64,000 bases of DNA from Gadus chalcogrammus (GCF_026213295.1 NC_079425.1:7223911-7287910), one strand, 5' to 3'. Shown: positions 24,410 through 36,537, numbered from the stretch's first letter. The notes: generated by a model from the sequence alone, not told the origin. Numbers and translations are program-made.

Positions 24410-24472
24410 GTTTGCATATGATTTGTCTAGTTATCACAACACAATTTGTCATGTGACCGATAAATATAAAAT
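24410..24472 (+). promoter_or_regulatory. Octamer-variant plus TATA promoter of GPCR copy 9
   Basis: GTTTGCAT at 24410-24417 and TATAAAAT at 24465-24472, exactly 3,045 bp after the same sites of copy 7. Confidence 0.45.
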
Positions 24473-24804
24473 GAGGAGGACTGTGTTCCATTAGTCCGAT
24501 GATGAGTTGAGCTGAACCAAAAGGCTGCATTAGAAACATAAGACAGTTTGGACAAAATTTGTGTTTTAGGATAAGTAAAAGCGGTAAAGTCATATTCTGT
24601 TTTTGTTTGTTGGACCCATTTCAAATCATTCTCATTAGTATATAATCGAAACTTTTATTTTTTTCTTAAAAAGTAGGTTTCAAATAGTAATACAATTTTG
24701 TAACACCTATTTAGGAAATCTTGTGCTGAGCATTTTAAATGCTTGAAAATCAGCCAAGTCAGCCGTGAAACTCTTTCAGGAACCAAAGAGGAGCATTTTG
24801 GGCG

Positions 24805-25795
24805 ATGATCATTATTCCAGAATATAACAATGCCTCCTCTGACAATTCAACGACAAATTCAATCTCTGGAAAGTGTGTAATTCCATCACCAGCGCTCCTA
24901 CTATACATCCAAGGATGGACAGGCACCGTTATGCTTCCTTACGTGGTCCTCTGCCTTCCAGCCAACCTATGGGTGATGTGGCTTATCACTCACGGAACAA
25001 AAGATTCATTTGCAGCTGAGCTTTTCCATTTAAATACGGCAATATGTGAGACCCTCTTCCTGTTGGGGAGTCCTTTACAGTTATACTGCCTTGTTGGCCC
25101 TTTTAGTGGCCCGGTTTTTCAAATCCTGGTTACTGAACTTTTGGTGTTAGTATTCTTCGGCCGTCCCCTGTTCCAGTGTTGCATCTGTATGGAGCGCTAC
25201 CTGGCTGTCGTTCAGCCTTTGACCTTCATCAGGTAACCAATAACATTTTCAGTTAGCAGTGAAGTAAGCCTTAAATGTTGAGGCTTTATTTGATTCAATA
25301 ACATCACATGCTGTGTTGTGTCATGTGATCTTTTACAGGTTCAAGCCCCTGAGATACAGAGTAGTCTTCAGCGGTCTGATGTGGTTCGCTGTAACAATCA
25401 ACTTGTTGAGCATTTGGACAGCTGTTGATAGCATTTTTTCCATCATTGCAATCACTTTTTTCCTTACACTGTCTGTAATGGTGTTCTGTTGTTTGTCAGT
25501 TCTCTGGTCCCTGAAGCAGCCAGGGCCAGCAGATACAGAGAGAACAGGGGATAACAATATGAAGAGAAGAGCCTACAGCATCATTTCATTGAATCTGGGG
25601 ATTTTTCTGGTTACTTATTTGCCCACCTTTGTGATTTTGTCTTTGAATAATATTTTGTCTTCAAATATCTTTTTGTACCTGTTTACTCCTTCTTCGTTTC
25701 TGACAGTGTTGGGTGGGATTGCCCAACCTTTACTTTATCTGCACAAGGCTGGGAAACTTTATACGACATGGGTTTTTACAGCAGCGAAACCATAG
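24805..25795 (+). CDS. Rhodopsin-like GPCR, array copy 9 (intact)
   Basis: Coding exons are 24805-25232 and 25339-25795 (885 nt, 294 aa), both open. It is the closest sister of copy 7, from which it is offset by about 3,045 bp. Differences include CMERYLAV instead of CVERYLAV at the end of TM3, LVGPFSGPVF in extracellular loop 1, and GPADTERTGDNN in ICL3 where most copies have GPVETERTGGNN. TM2 has AICE, TM6 LVTYLPTFVI, TM7 IAQPLLYLHKAGK. The tail is LYTTWVFTAAKP. It is probably a plasma-membrane receptor of unknown ligand. Confidence 0.87.
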
Positions 25796-25997
25796 TGGAG
25801 AAAAAATAGATACAGGAACTCGTTATAACGAGGTGCATTCTAATCATGAGATCATTTTTCTCGTTATATTTAGATCTTTTCTCATTATATCGAGTTCTTC
25901 TTCTGTTCAATTGAGATATTTTTTTGTTATATTTAGATTGTTTTCTGTCATATTTAAATCTTTTCTCATTCAGTTAAGATATTTTCCTGTTATATTG

Positions 25998-26167
25998 CAA
26001 CCCAGTCTCACTGAAATACGTGACACTATCACGTCATTTAATCTATTCATTCGTGATCTGGCACACGTAATTTCAATTTTTTTCATGCCAAAAGCACAAA
26101 TTTCGAACATTATGATAGCTTTTGGCCACCCGTTTCTACTTTCACCTTTGATTCTAAGGAACCAGCA
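25998..26167 (+). repeat. Dispersed CACGT-containing repeat, second copy
   Basis: Near-identical to 22954-23123 (one visible change is CTGAAATACG for CGGAAATACG). Again it sits between the 3' flank of an intact receptor and a receptor fragment. Confidence 0.55.
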
Positions 26168-26424
26168 GAGACAGAGAGGACAGGGGGTAACAATATGAAG
26201 AGAAGAGCCTTCAACATAATTTCATTGAATCTGGGGATTGTTTTGGTTACTTATTTGCCCACCTTGGTGATTGTGTCTTTGAATAATATTTTGTCTCCGG
26301 AAATCTTTAATTATCTCTATTATCCTGCTATGTATTTGACAGTGTTTGGTGGGAACCTTTATTTTATCTTCAAAAGGCTAGAAAACTGCCTAGGACATGG
26401 GTTTTTACGGCAGTGCACCCTTAG
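26168..26424 (+). pseudogene. GPCR array copy 10, frameshifted TM6-TM7 fragment
   Basis: It begins in ICL3 like copy 8 and encodes MKRRAFNIISLNLGIVLVTY. The downstream part resembles subfamily A or intermediate members (SPEIFNYLYYPAMYLTV). A short deletion after VFGG removes the IAQP codons and shifts the frame, giving LYFIFKRLENC. TM1 to TM5 are absent. Confidence 0.78.
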
Positions 26425-27155
26425 TGGAAGAATAAAAATGCATATAGGAACTCGTTATGAGATATTTACTTGTTATATTGTGATCTTTTTCTGTTATATT
26501 GATATATTTTCTCATTATATTTTGATATTTTCCTGTTATATTGTGATCCTTTCCTGATATATTGAAATCTTTTCCTGTTATATTGTAATCTGTTATATTA
26601 ACATATTTTCTTTGTGTCATTTTCTTGTTTAAACATTAAGTAAATTATGCAAACATAAAGATGTTATTAGCTAAACATTACCGTACTTGGACATAGTTAA
26701 TTCAGATCGGTTGTGATTTCAATAATGTTATCAATAAAATCACATCCTGTAACTGATGTATTCTCCAAATTAAAAAAGCTGTCCAGCCCTTACCTCTCTC
26801 TGTTAACAATAGTTTCACTATAAACACTCCTAAAACCTCTCCAACTCACACTACACGCCAAGCCAAGCTACACTAGTTAGAGTGATTCAGTATCACAGCC
26901 AGTCAGAGGACAGAGCAGTTATTGAGTTTTCATGTCGAAAGTCTGAAAGCCTATTAACTGGGAGGCACTCAATGTTACACATTACAACTTTAAACAGCAT
27001 AATTATGTCGTTATATGGAAATATCTTTACATTTTCCCAACCAATCCTGACCGTCACGACAGCACTGGGACTTTTAACTATACATGTGTCACTCCGCTTT
27101 ACAGGTTTTCTCATAACCGTTAATGTCATTAACTAGCTAGTGTGTGTAATGTGTT
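26425..27155. other. Array 3' flank without a gene
   Basis: AT-rich TTATATTGATATATTTTCTC-like repeats to about 26620, then the conserved flank with CTGTCCAGCCC. No gene is seen. Confidence 0.5.
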
Positions 27156-28007
27156 GCTTGCCCAGTCCAGTTGCGGATCTATTTGAGTTTGCGGAGCGAT
27201 TTACATATGCTTGATTATATCAAGTTCTTCTTCTGTTCTAATGAGATATCTTGTTGTTATATTTAGATTGCTTTCTGTCATATTTAAATATTTTCTCATT
27301 AAATTAAGATAATTTCATGTTATATTGTGATCCTTTCCTGATATATTGAAATCCTTCCCTGTTATATTTTAGTATTTTCCTGTTATATGGACATATTTTC
27401 TCGTTATATTGTTATATTTTCCCGTATATTGAGTTTTTTTCTTTGCGATATATATTTGCTTTTTAAAACACTAAGTAAATTTCACAAACATAAATAAGAT
27501 GTTATTATCTAAAAATGACTTGGAAATATCCGTAGTCACTGCTGATCTATAATGATTTCAATAATGTTATCAATAAAATCATATCCTGTTCGTGATGTTT
27601 TCTACAAATAAAAATGCTGACCAGCCCATACATCTCTCTTTGTTTCCAATAGTTTTACTATAGGCACTCCCAAAACCCCTCCAACTTACAAAACACACCC
27701 AGCCGAGCGATGCTAGTTAGAGTGACACAGTTTCACAGCAAGTTAGAGTTGACGGAACAGCTTTTGAGATTTTTATGCTGAAAGTCTGAAAGCCTACTCA
27801 CTGGGAGGGACTTAATTTTGCACGTTGCAACTTTAAACAACATAATTATGACGATATAAGATAATATTTTCACATTTTCTGAACCAATCCTGAGTGTCCG
27901 ACAGCACCCTTTATAGATTAAACAGTTTGGTTTAACGCAAAACTCATGGAGCTTGCCCAGTCCAGTTGCGGATCTATTTGAGTTTGCGGAGCGATTTACA
28001 TATGCTT
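27156..28007. repeat. Copied array flank between 57-bp direct repeats
   Basis: The 57-bp sequence beginning GCTTGCCCAGTCCAGTTGCG occurs at 27156-27212 and identically at 27951-28007. Between them lies a 738-bp copy of the GPCR 3' flank that matches 20431-21166 and 23476-24211 almost base for base. Confidence 0.8.
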
Positions 28008-28305
28008 ATAGCGTATAGCTTATAGAGCTTATTAAGACCGTGCATGTAAATCGCTCTAAAGAATCAGAGATGGATTGTTTTATTATCTATTCATTTGTTT
28101 TGTGATTCATGACACAGCTCTTGTTCAGTTACTGAATGGCATTCACTGAAAACCAGACTGAAAATCTGTTAATTAATTCAATTTGACTACGTTTTTCATA
28201 TAATTAATCACAGTAATCGTTTGCCATGCTTTAATACCGAGTAGGGTATTACATTTATTATTGTTTTGTGCCTATGGTAAATGCATATCCGATGGAACAA
28301 AAATG

Positions 28306-28800
28306 TAGGGGTCCCCAAGGGTCAATTCCTGGGTCCTTACTGTTGATTATCTTCAACCACAACCAAGTGGGGGACATTCAAATTAGAGGAGCTTTAACAA
28401 CAGGTGACTATGATCCCATTGATTCACTCATTGAGTGCATTTAATTCAGTGGTCAAATACACCCAAATCATTGCAGACTTAAAACCAAGCTTTAGACTAC
28501 TTGAATTGCCGTACTTAGCGAGAGCATTAAAGGAATAATAACCAAGCCAGATGTGATAACACTCCTCGATATATACATATGAACACTATATACTTCAAAA
28601 TCAGCGCTCAATAATTTTTTTCTACACCGTTTTTATAAAACAGATGACATGTATCTCTGCACTGTTACAGCATTGCTTTACATTCTCATATATTTTCTTC
28701 CATTTCACTTCAAATGATGTCTTTTAATAATGCCTTTGTAAAGCACAACAAATGGTCTTTGGGTTTGACGGGTGCTATATAAATAAACTTTACATATTAC
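28306..28800 (+). mobile_element. L2-like LINE remnant with 3' tail
   Basis: At about 28306 the frame reads GVPKGSILGPLL, the conserved block of LINE reverse transcriptases. The 3' end at about 28730-28795 has CCTTTGTAAAGCACAACAAA and GGTGCTATATAAATAAA, typical of fish L2-type tails. The middle is deleted and decayed. Confidence 0.6.
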
Positions 28801-29090
28801 ATTTTTATTTGTATATTTATTAAATTGTTTAATATGGCTCAGAGAATTTGCATGTTTGGCTATTTTATTTGATTTGCCATCAAAACATGCCTTGAAATGA
28901 GTGTGCGGTGAGGAGACAAAGTGGTGAACCATAAAAAATATGATACGTATAGATGAAGTTATACATTGACATTTTGAGCATTCTTTTTTTTTTGGTATAT
29001 ATATACTTTTTGCCTACGATGTGGGAAGATCCACTCAGTAGGCTGTGAAACAATTTTCAAGACTACAACAAGAGCATTGTGTCGGTGATC

Positions 29091-30745
29091 ATGTTTTCAG
29101 AAAACAACAATACTGTAGCAATCGTGGGCGTGGTCTCCATGTTCAGTGTGCCGCAAGGAATCCTGGGGGGTTTAGACTATTGGATTGTCTATTGGGTTGG
29201 GGTATACCTAGGCGGTGGTGTACTTGTGTTGTTGCCGTGTACGACACTATCACCAGTGAGACGTTTATGTTAATTGGTTAGGTTGAGTGTGTTTATTCGT
29301 GTTATGTGTTTGTATTCATAAAGGCAACTCTCGCAGTCCTGTGGTCTATGGGGCCACATAATCGCTGAACCTGGGCTGCCGTCATTTCCATCCCGTACTG
29401 CTCACCACAATACTTTCTCTACCAACGACAAATTCACTCTGAAAATGTCATACCGTATCCCCAGCCCTCGCCACTTTCCAGCAAGCTACGGCAGGTACCA
29501 TTCTGCTTCCTTATTTGGTGGTGGGCATTCCAGCCAACTTATGAGTGGTGTGGCTAATCGCTCAAAGATCCAAAGATTCATTAGCAGCCGAGTTTAGAGC
29601 TGCCAAAGTGTGACCTAGTCTTTATGTCGGCGATTCCTTTACATTTATACTGTTATGGCGTATGACGTACTGCACGTTATTCTGCTGGTAGTGGCCCGGT
29701 TGCTCTGACCCTGCTTGTGGAGCTTTGTGGGTTTATTTGGTACTTCATTTTTACACTGCCAAGCCGATACGGTCACAGCTTGGCACACCCGGCAATTTCA
29801 CTGTCTTGCCTTTGTAAAACCGCGGGGGTATATTCCGCCTTCGTCAATGAGCCGGCTTTCTTGGTTCATTGGCGTAGGCGGGGCTACGCACAGACAGTAG
29901 ACCTCTTTAGAATAATTTGCATACTATGTTTATTTTATTTTTATTCAAGCCACTCACATGCTAGAATGAGTAGGTGATTAACTATTTACAAGTGCAAAAA
30001 CCCAAACATATTCTCTATTTCGCTGACATGTTATTTATTCTGACATCACAGGGACGTCGGGATACCCGTCTCCGTTGGAGAGACCACGCAGCAACACCTC
30101 TGCCCAAGTCCCGCCCCTGGAACAGCGATGCCGTCTAATCACATTTACGTGAAAATGACACCGCCAATACGTGTAGAGAAAATGAAACATGCCAATATGT
30201 GCAGGTTCCGAGAGGGTAAATTGGGGTGGGAAATAAAGCTTCTAAATATATTAGAGTGTTAGTGTTAACGCGCGGACCATACCGGGAAAAAGGCAGGTAT
30301 AAGATGGGCCTATTCGGCAGTGCAAAAACAAATATAGTCTGTTTCCAGTTAAATTTGACCAAAAGGCTGAAGTTTTGTGTAATTCAGTAAGAACTTAAAG
30401 CTGTGTTGTGCCATGCAATCTTTTACACTCTGAACCCTGAGGTTCAGAGTGGCCTGACGTGGTTCGCCATAACTGTCAACTTGTATCAGTTCTTTGGTCC
30501 CTGAACCAGCCAGGGCCAGCAGAGACAAGAGAAAAGGGGTTAACAATATGAAGTGAAGAGCCTTCAACGTAATTTAATGAATATGGGGATTATTTCGGAA
30601 ATGTATGGTCCTGTGTTGGCGGTCATGTCTTTGAAAAGTATTATAATCACTCTTTAAGAATATATATTTAAGTGGTGAATATCTGGGAGTTTTTTGTGGC
30701 ATTTTCCAACCATTACTTTATCCGCACAATACTGGGAAGCAGACA
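29091..30745 (+). pseudogene. GPCR array copy 11, badly decayed
   Basis: Pieces of both exons can be followed in order. GATCATGTTTTCAGAAAACA (start) is at 29086. Then come ACGACAAATTCACTCTGAAA (29430), the TM1 part GGTGGTGGGCATTCCAGCCA (29518) and CATTAGCAGCCGAGTT. CTGGTAGTGGCCCGGTTG is near 29684. Exon 2 remnants run from about 30420 (CCTGAGGTTCAGAGTGGCCT) through ICL3 (AGCCAGGGCCAGCAGAGACA) to TM7 (CCAACCATTACTTTATCCGC) near 30707. Stops, insertions and a lost acceptor make it non-functional. It is the oldest-looking copy, at the edge of the array. Confidence 0.7.
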
Positions 30746-31487
30746 TGTATCTTCAAACATATGTTGTCATTGTTTGCTGATTTATTTGTCATTTGTATGC
30801 ATGAACTACGATTACACTGGACAATTTAGCAATAAATATTTATTATGAGTCTTCTATTCTGCTATGATTTGTAAGAAGAAATGGGAGATAAAAATCATCT
30901 CACTGACTTGTGCACTCCAATGTTACTATTCCTTTTGAATTTAAATTTAAGAACAGTGTTTTGATCTCCTTTATGCAGTTGCAACCAAAATTGCCAAAAT
31001 CTACGACCCTTGTCTGAGATATTCCTTTAACCCTCTGCATTGCTAAATTACTCAATTAAAATACAATTGTAAAATGTAATGCATCAAATCATTTATTTGT
31101 CATGTCTGTCTCATACATTTACCTGCTGTATACAATATATAAAAACAGACCCACTATTACAGCAATTGTCAGGCAATGAAAACAAATGGTGATCAAGACA
31201 GCTCAATATGTTAAAAAGTGATATTGTTTTGTTCGCTTTCTTCACACATCAAGCTCAGTATTGCAGGTGGAATGTTGCCATCGCAAATAATCATTCCTAT
31301 ATAAAAATATGAGGTGGCCTGCATTGGACATTGGGTCACGTTTGATCTTCCAGATGTTTCTAACCAATAGCGGCTACTAAATACAGGCAATGCATCAAAA
31401 CGGATGGAAGACCTTCCTACCAACCAGCTCAAAACATAGCACTCCGACGTTGTCACATTTAAGAACGAGTAGTCGTCGTCTTGCAGT

Positions 31488-34400
31488 TCATATGGTGTCT
31501 GGATTGGTGAGTTGGTGAGTGTAGATGAGGTCTTGGTAATTATATTTCTCTGCAATGGTCATGATGGGGTCATAACAGCGTATTCTACTCAGCACCTTCA
31601 GAACACTGACCATGGCAGACCTACAGGGGGGTAACAGAGGCCGAATTAAGTGCGGAGTCTTCCAACACATGACTTGAATGATTCACAGAAATGCATCTGC
31701 ATGCTTAAAAAATCGAAATAATACTGTTCAAAAGATAAATGAGAATGAAAAACATGATATACGTCATTGGAGCAAATTACCTAGTTCTCTTTGGCCTTAA
31801 AGTGAGTGTCTACCTGACAACGTAATTTAAAGAACATTTCCAACCACTTGTTTTTGCACATTGTGCTTTGTACTGTATATCTTTAAAATGTAATCAAGAA
31901 TGCTAGTTACCTATAATCTGTTTTGCAAAAATGTGGATATACATCCATCCATATTTTCATATATATGCAAACATATGAAAAACAAATGAAATCGTCAATG
32001 TCAGTTCTAGCTGGAATCGGGACTGAACAATGGCTGTGCCACTATAATAACATCCCCTGCCCCTTTGACCATGTTCAGCCCTGTGGGAGAATGTGCGGAT
32101 GGCTGGTTTAAGCAGCCTCACCTGGCAGAGTGATGGGACTCTGGGTGAGGCTGCACACCTGTTTGCCTTGAGTAATCAGTGTGCACAGGTTACAGACTTT
32201 GCTACAACCACCACTAGTTAAAGTGGTAGGAAAAGCAACAGAACACAAATTGCCTAAAATATATTCCTGAACCAGGGGTTGAGGTAAAAGGGCTGCTGAG
32301 GTAAAGCGTAGTGTTTGTGTCTAAAAAAAGGCAGTGCTTGGAAAAGAGGGGTCCTGTTTTCCATAGAAAATCAAAAACAATACTGCATGAACACACCGAA
32401 ACCAGAATCAGGATTTAAATAAGGTGGTGAAGACATAGTGGCCAGTGTTCATAAATAATGTCTTGGCCACTATAACAACAGGCTCCTGCCCATGTGAGCA
32501 TGCCCGCCCCCATTTGTTCAATGCTAAGGAAAGCAGTGGAAGTCAAATAGGTGCTTGGGTTTCACGGTTGCATGGTAATCACATCAGATGAGCCCTCAGC
32601 ACGATCCGAATGGCCTTACCTTGTGTCAGGCTCTTCGGGGGGCTGCTCGGTGCAGATAGAGTGGGCCGTCTGGACCAGATGGTTGGTGAAAGAGTGAAGC
32701 TGCGGTGGGCACACACTTTCTCCTGTAAACCAAGAGAGGGGAAGACTGCCTGCTATCTGCAGACCGAGTTGAAACAAGGAAAGGGTAAAGTTAGAGGGGA
32801 GGAAATATACAGATGAATGAACCTGGTGAGTATATCATAAAAAAAAAGCAGAAAAAAAATAAAAACAGGCTAAAAGATGCATTCTTGCGCACACAGGCAC
32901 GCATAAAGACTGACACACGCGTATGTGTGCTATGTATAGTGACCTTGCTGCATGCAGTCACAGTGGAGCTGGCTGGGCTCTGGTTGAGAAGGGTCATCAT
33001 CAGGTATCTGTTCAGCAGCTTGTCCAGCATCAGCTCCTTCAGCACAGACTCAGACAGCAGCGTGTCCCACTTCCCCATGTTACCTAGAAACTAGGACGGA
33101 CACACACACACACACACACACGTTTGGTTGTATGTATACGATGATGTTACATGCTTTACATCATAAAGTTCAGCAGTATGCCATCATATCAGTACAATAC
33201 TTTTAAAATTATTAATATGCTCGAATTAGGCATTATTCCGTTTTATTGTCCATATGTAATGCTGGCTTCTAGACTTTATCCCTGCACTGTACTTATTTGC
33301 ACTACCATCATGTCACACATTCTCCAAGAGCATATCTTTTATCGTCCATGTGGATATTTTATTAAATTCTATTATCTTGAATATGTATGCCGTGTGTGAC
33401 GTGTACAAGCTACTGTGACTTTCCCCTGGGGATCAATAAAGTATTCATCTATCTATCTATCACACCATTCTAGTGAGCTGTACCTTCACCGCGGTCCAGA
33501 ACTGTTGGTCACGGAAGAGACACTGAGGGGACATTCGGTCTTCCAAAAACCTGGAATTGAATGCACACAAACAAGGGAAATGGAATGAGTGATGGTCAAT
33601 TTCATATCGGAGTCAATAAGGTAATGGTACTAAAAAGTTATTGAGATGCTTGAGATCAACCAGGTAGCCGCTTTGAGAAGCCTGTTCTACTGTTCTATAT
33701 ATCATAACATCTCTCTCTCAACCCACTTTACGGTCTCTCTCCACACTCCAGTTTATAAAAAGCCATATGACATATAAAACAAAGATGTAAATATATTTTA
33801 GTTATAGTAATTCAGCTAACAAAAAAGGATAAGATCAAGAGGCAATTCCAAAGAAGCAATCCAGAAGTGGATCATTCGTTGTGGATCCGGGTCCGTGAGG
33901 TTATGAGCTAGTGTCCATAAGAGTGAGCATCCAACCACTGAGGTCGAGGGTCATTTAATAGGCTGAGAAATTGACTAATGGTGCCGTTTTGCTGCCGTTT
34001 CAAATTCATTCAAACATTGCTAGAACTGAAGAGCTTGGAGTTCAACCTTTGTCTCTGGACCTTCCAGGCCATCAGGGAGGGGTACTTGATGAACACATAG
34101 GGAGTTGATCAATTCCATTGATGAATCACATTTTAAATGTAATCTATTTTTTTTTTAGCGCTTTCGTCATTATTTTTTTGCATTATTATGGTTTGCATAG
34201 AAATGAGTAGACATGAGTACACAATTCCCAAATCTCTTTTCACAGCTGGTATTCAAAGAGTTTTTGCTGTTGAAACTGTGGTCTGATCGCATTTCCCTTT
34301 CTCTGCGATCTGAGCGTCTGCCTTTGCATTCTCTTTTCATTACCCTACTCACCAAGGTAACTGGATATACAGACTGAATTTCTATCCCGGAGAGCGTGAA

Positions 34401-36499
34401 AGAGCCGCTTTGAGTGCATTTCATATATGACCTGACATGTACACATAGGGACTTTATAACGAGCCCGTCGACTCACTTTTTAGGGTACAGAGGGATGAAG
34501 ACATCTTCATCGACACAGCTTCTCAGCCTGGTCACCAGCACCTCCACCAACACCTGCATGGAACGCAAAGCTACTTCATTACCCCTGCACTGCCTTTCAA
34601 AAGCTGGGCGGTCGTGTTTTTATTTCCTACCAGCAACCCGGAAGCACAATGATATGTGAATCGATCTGTGGTCGATATGTCGAATATCAAATTTTCTTTA
34701 GTTTTTTTAACATAGGTACCTTTATATACTATTCAAGGTAAATAATGCCCGACTGCCCGTCCTTCGTGTCGCTGAAGTAACAAACACATTGTACGTTTCG
34801 GTATGTTGCTTTACCTTGGCCGGCTTGCTACGCTCTCCGCTGAAGACAGAGTAGTCGTCGTTCAGCTTGTGGCAGAGGTCTGAGAGATGGACCGTCTGTC
34901 CGAGAGACAGCGGGTCCCACACCAGCTCAACGTAGGCTGAGCACAGGAAGCGCACAGCGGAGACACGGTCAATGACCAATGGAAGGCAGGCCGAGCGTTT
35001 CTGTTGCTGGATGAATGTGACAGAAGCCGGTTATCACCTGTGATCTTTGGCAGGACCGTCTTCTCTATGACACTGGGCAGTGTTTTGGTGTCCGAGTCCT
35101 CTAGCTCTTCGTAGCCTTGGCCGTGACAGAATGTCTCCACCGCTCGGTACCAGGGGAGCGCTTCGAAGTCGGCACAGACATCCTGAAACACATACCCACA
35201 AATGCCTTTTAAGCTTCATCAATTCATATGATACAGCATTGATCGGCATCAGTCGTGCGTGTGCGTGCGTGCGCGTGCGTGTGTGTGTGTGCGTCTCATT
35301 TCCCGTTTACCTTCAGTGGGTCCCATGCCAGCATCTGATGGCGTACCAAAGGGCTGAGCAGCTTGGGCAGACACAGGTTAATGTAGGCGTTGTGATAGGA
35401 GTCCGAGTAGGCCCCTCTCCAGTCCACGAAGCGGGACAGGATCTTCTTAATGTCTGAAAAGTCTTCCTGGACGTCGGAGAACACAGTCTGGGCCCGCAGA
35501 AGAATATCAGCTGGCGGGGAAGAAAACGGAATACGACAAAAGAAAGAGACGTAAGGAGAAATAATAGATTATGACACGAAGGCGAACGTGTTGCTAAACG
35601 ATGTTTATGTGCTGTTCTGCGTCATCCGGCTCACCCCTCGTCTTCTGCAGTCGCTCCTCTTCCTCAGATGAAGGCTGCATGTCTTCTGGTATGTCGCTAC
35701 AGACCTTCACACCTCCTTGCTCATAAGTCACCTCTCTGAGACGCGTAGGAAACAAGAGTGGAGGATAGGTTGAAAAAAATGAACAATGAACCTCAAGATA
35801 TCCACTTTAATTCACATAGTTGGATCAATACAATTAATATTCTAAATGTGTAAGCTTTCAGATCGATACAACATGAAAATACAGGTTTTTAACCACTGTA
35901 AGTCTGGAAACGATTAACAGATCATTTCCAGCAAAAATTGATGGTGAGCAATAGACACACTCACCCCTGAGTCCCATCCGAGGAGTCTAGGCCCTGCTCC
36001 TTAGTGCCATCTGGGGAGGAGAACAGGAAGAGATGAGACCGACTCGAGAACCCCATGGACCCAAACGAGCAGAGCCGTTCCTCAGAGGGCCCACAAACAT
36101 ACGGACACGGACACAGACACACTTCCTCCAGCCAGTCAAGCCTTTTGTTCATAATAACTGCCAATTAAACTTTTTTTATTTATCCTTACATTTCCTTAAA
36201 TTCCCTTCGGTGATAAATAAATCTGCTGTATCCATCAATACATTGACGTGCACATGTCGGTGGCTACTCACGGGTGAGCTGCTGCAGGTGAGCGGCCCGC
36301 TCTCTGACACTCTTCCTCCGGTCTGCCAACAGTGACTCCATCTGGTCTGCCAGGAGAGTGTGCAGCTCCAGCTCCAACAAGTTGATCTCCACCACCTGCA
36401 GACACATGAGGCCGCATGGCACACGGACGACACACTTCAGCTCACTTTCCATGGATGAGATTTTGTATCAAAATAAATATAGGAAAAGATTAAACATTA

Positions 36500-36537
<38 letters not shown>

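Noticed and set aside
31211..31555. 114-residue minus-strand frame at the 3' end of gcfc2
   Set aside because: It overlaps the last coding exon in another frame and runs into the 3' untranslated region, with no recognisable domain.
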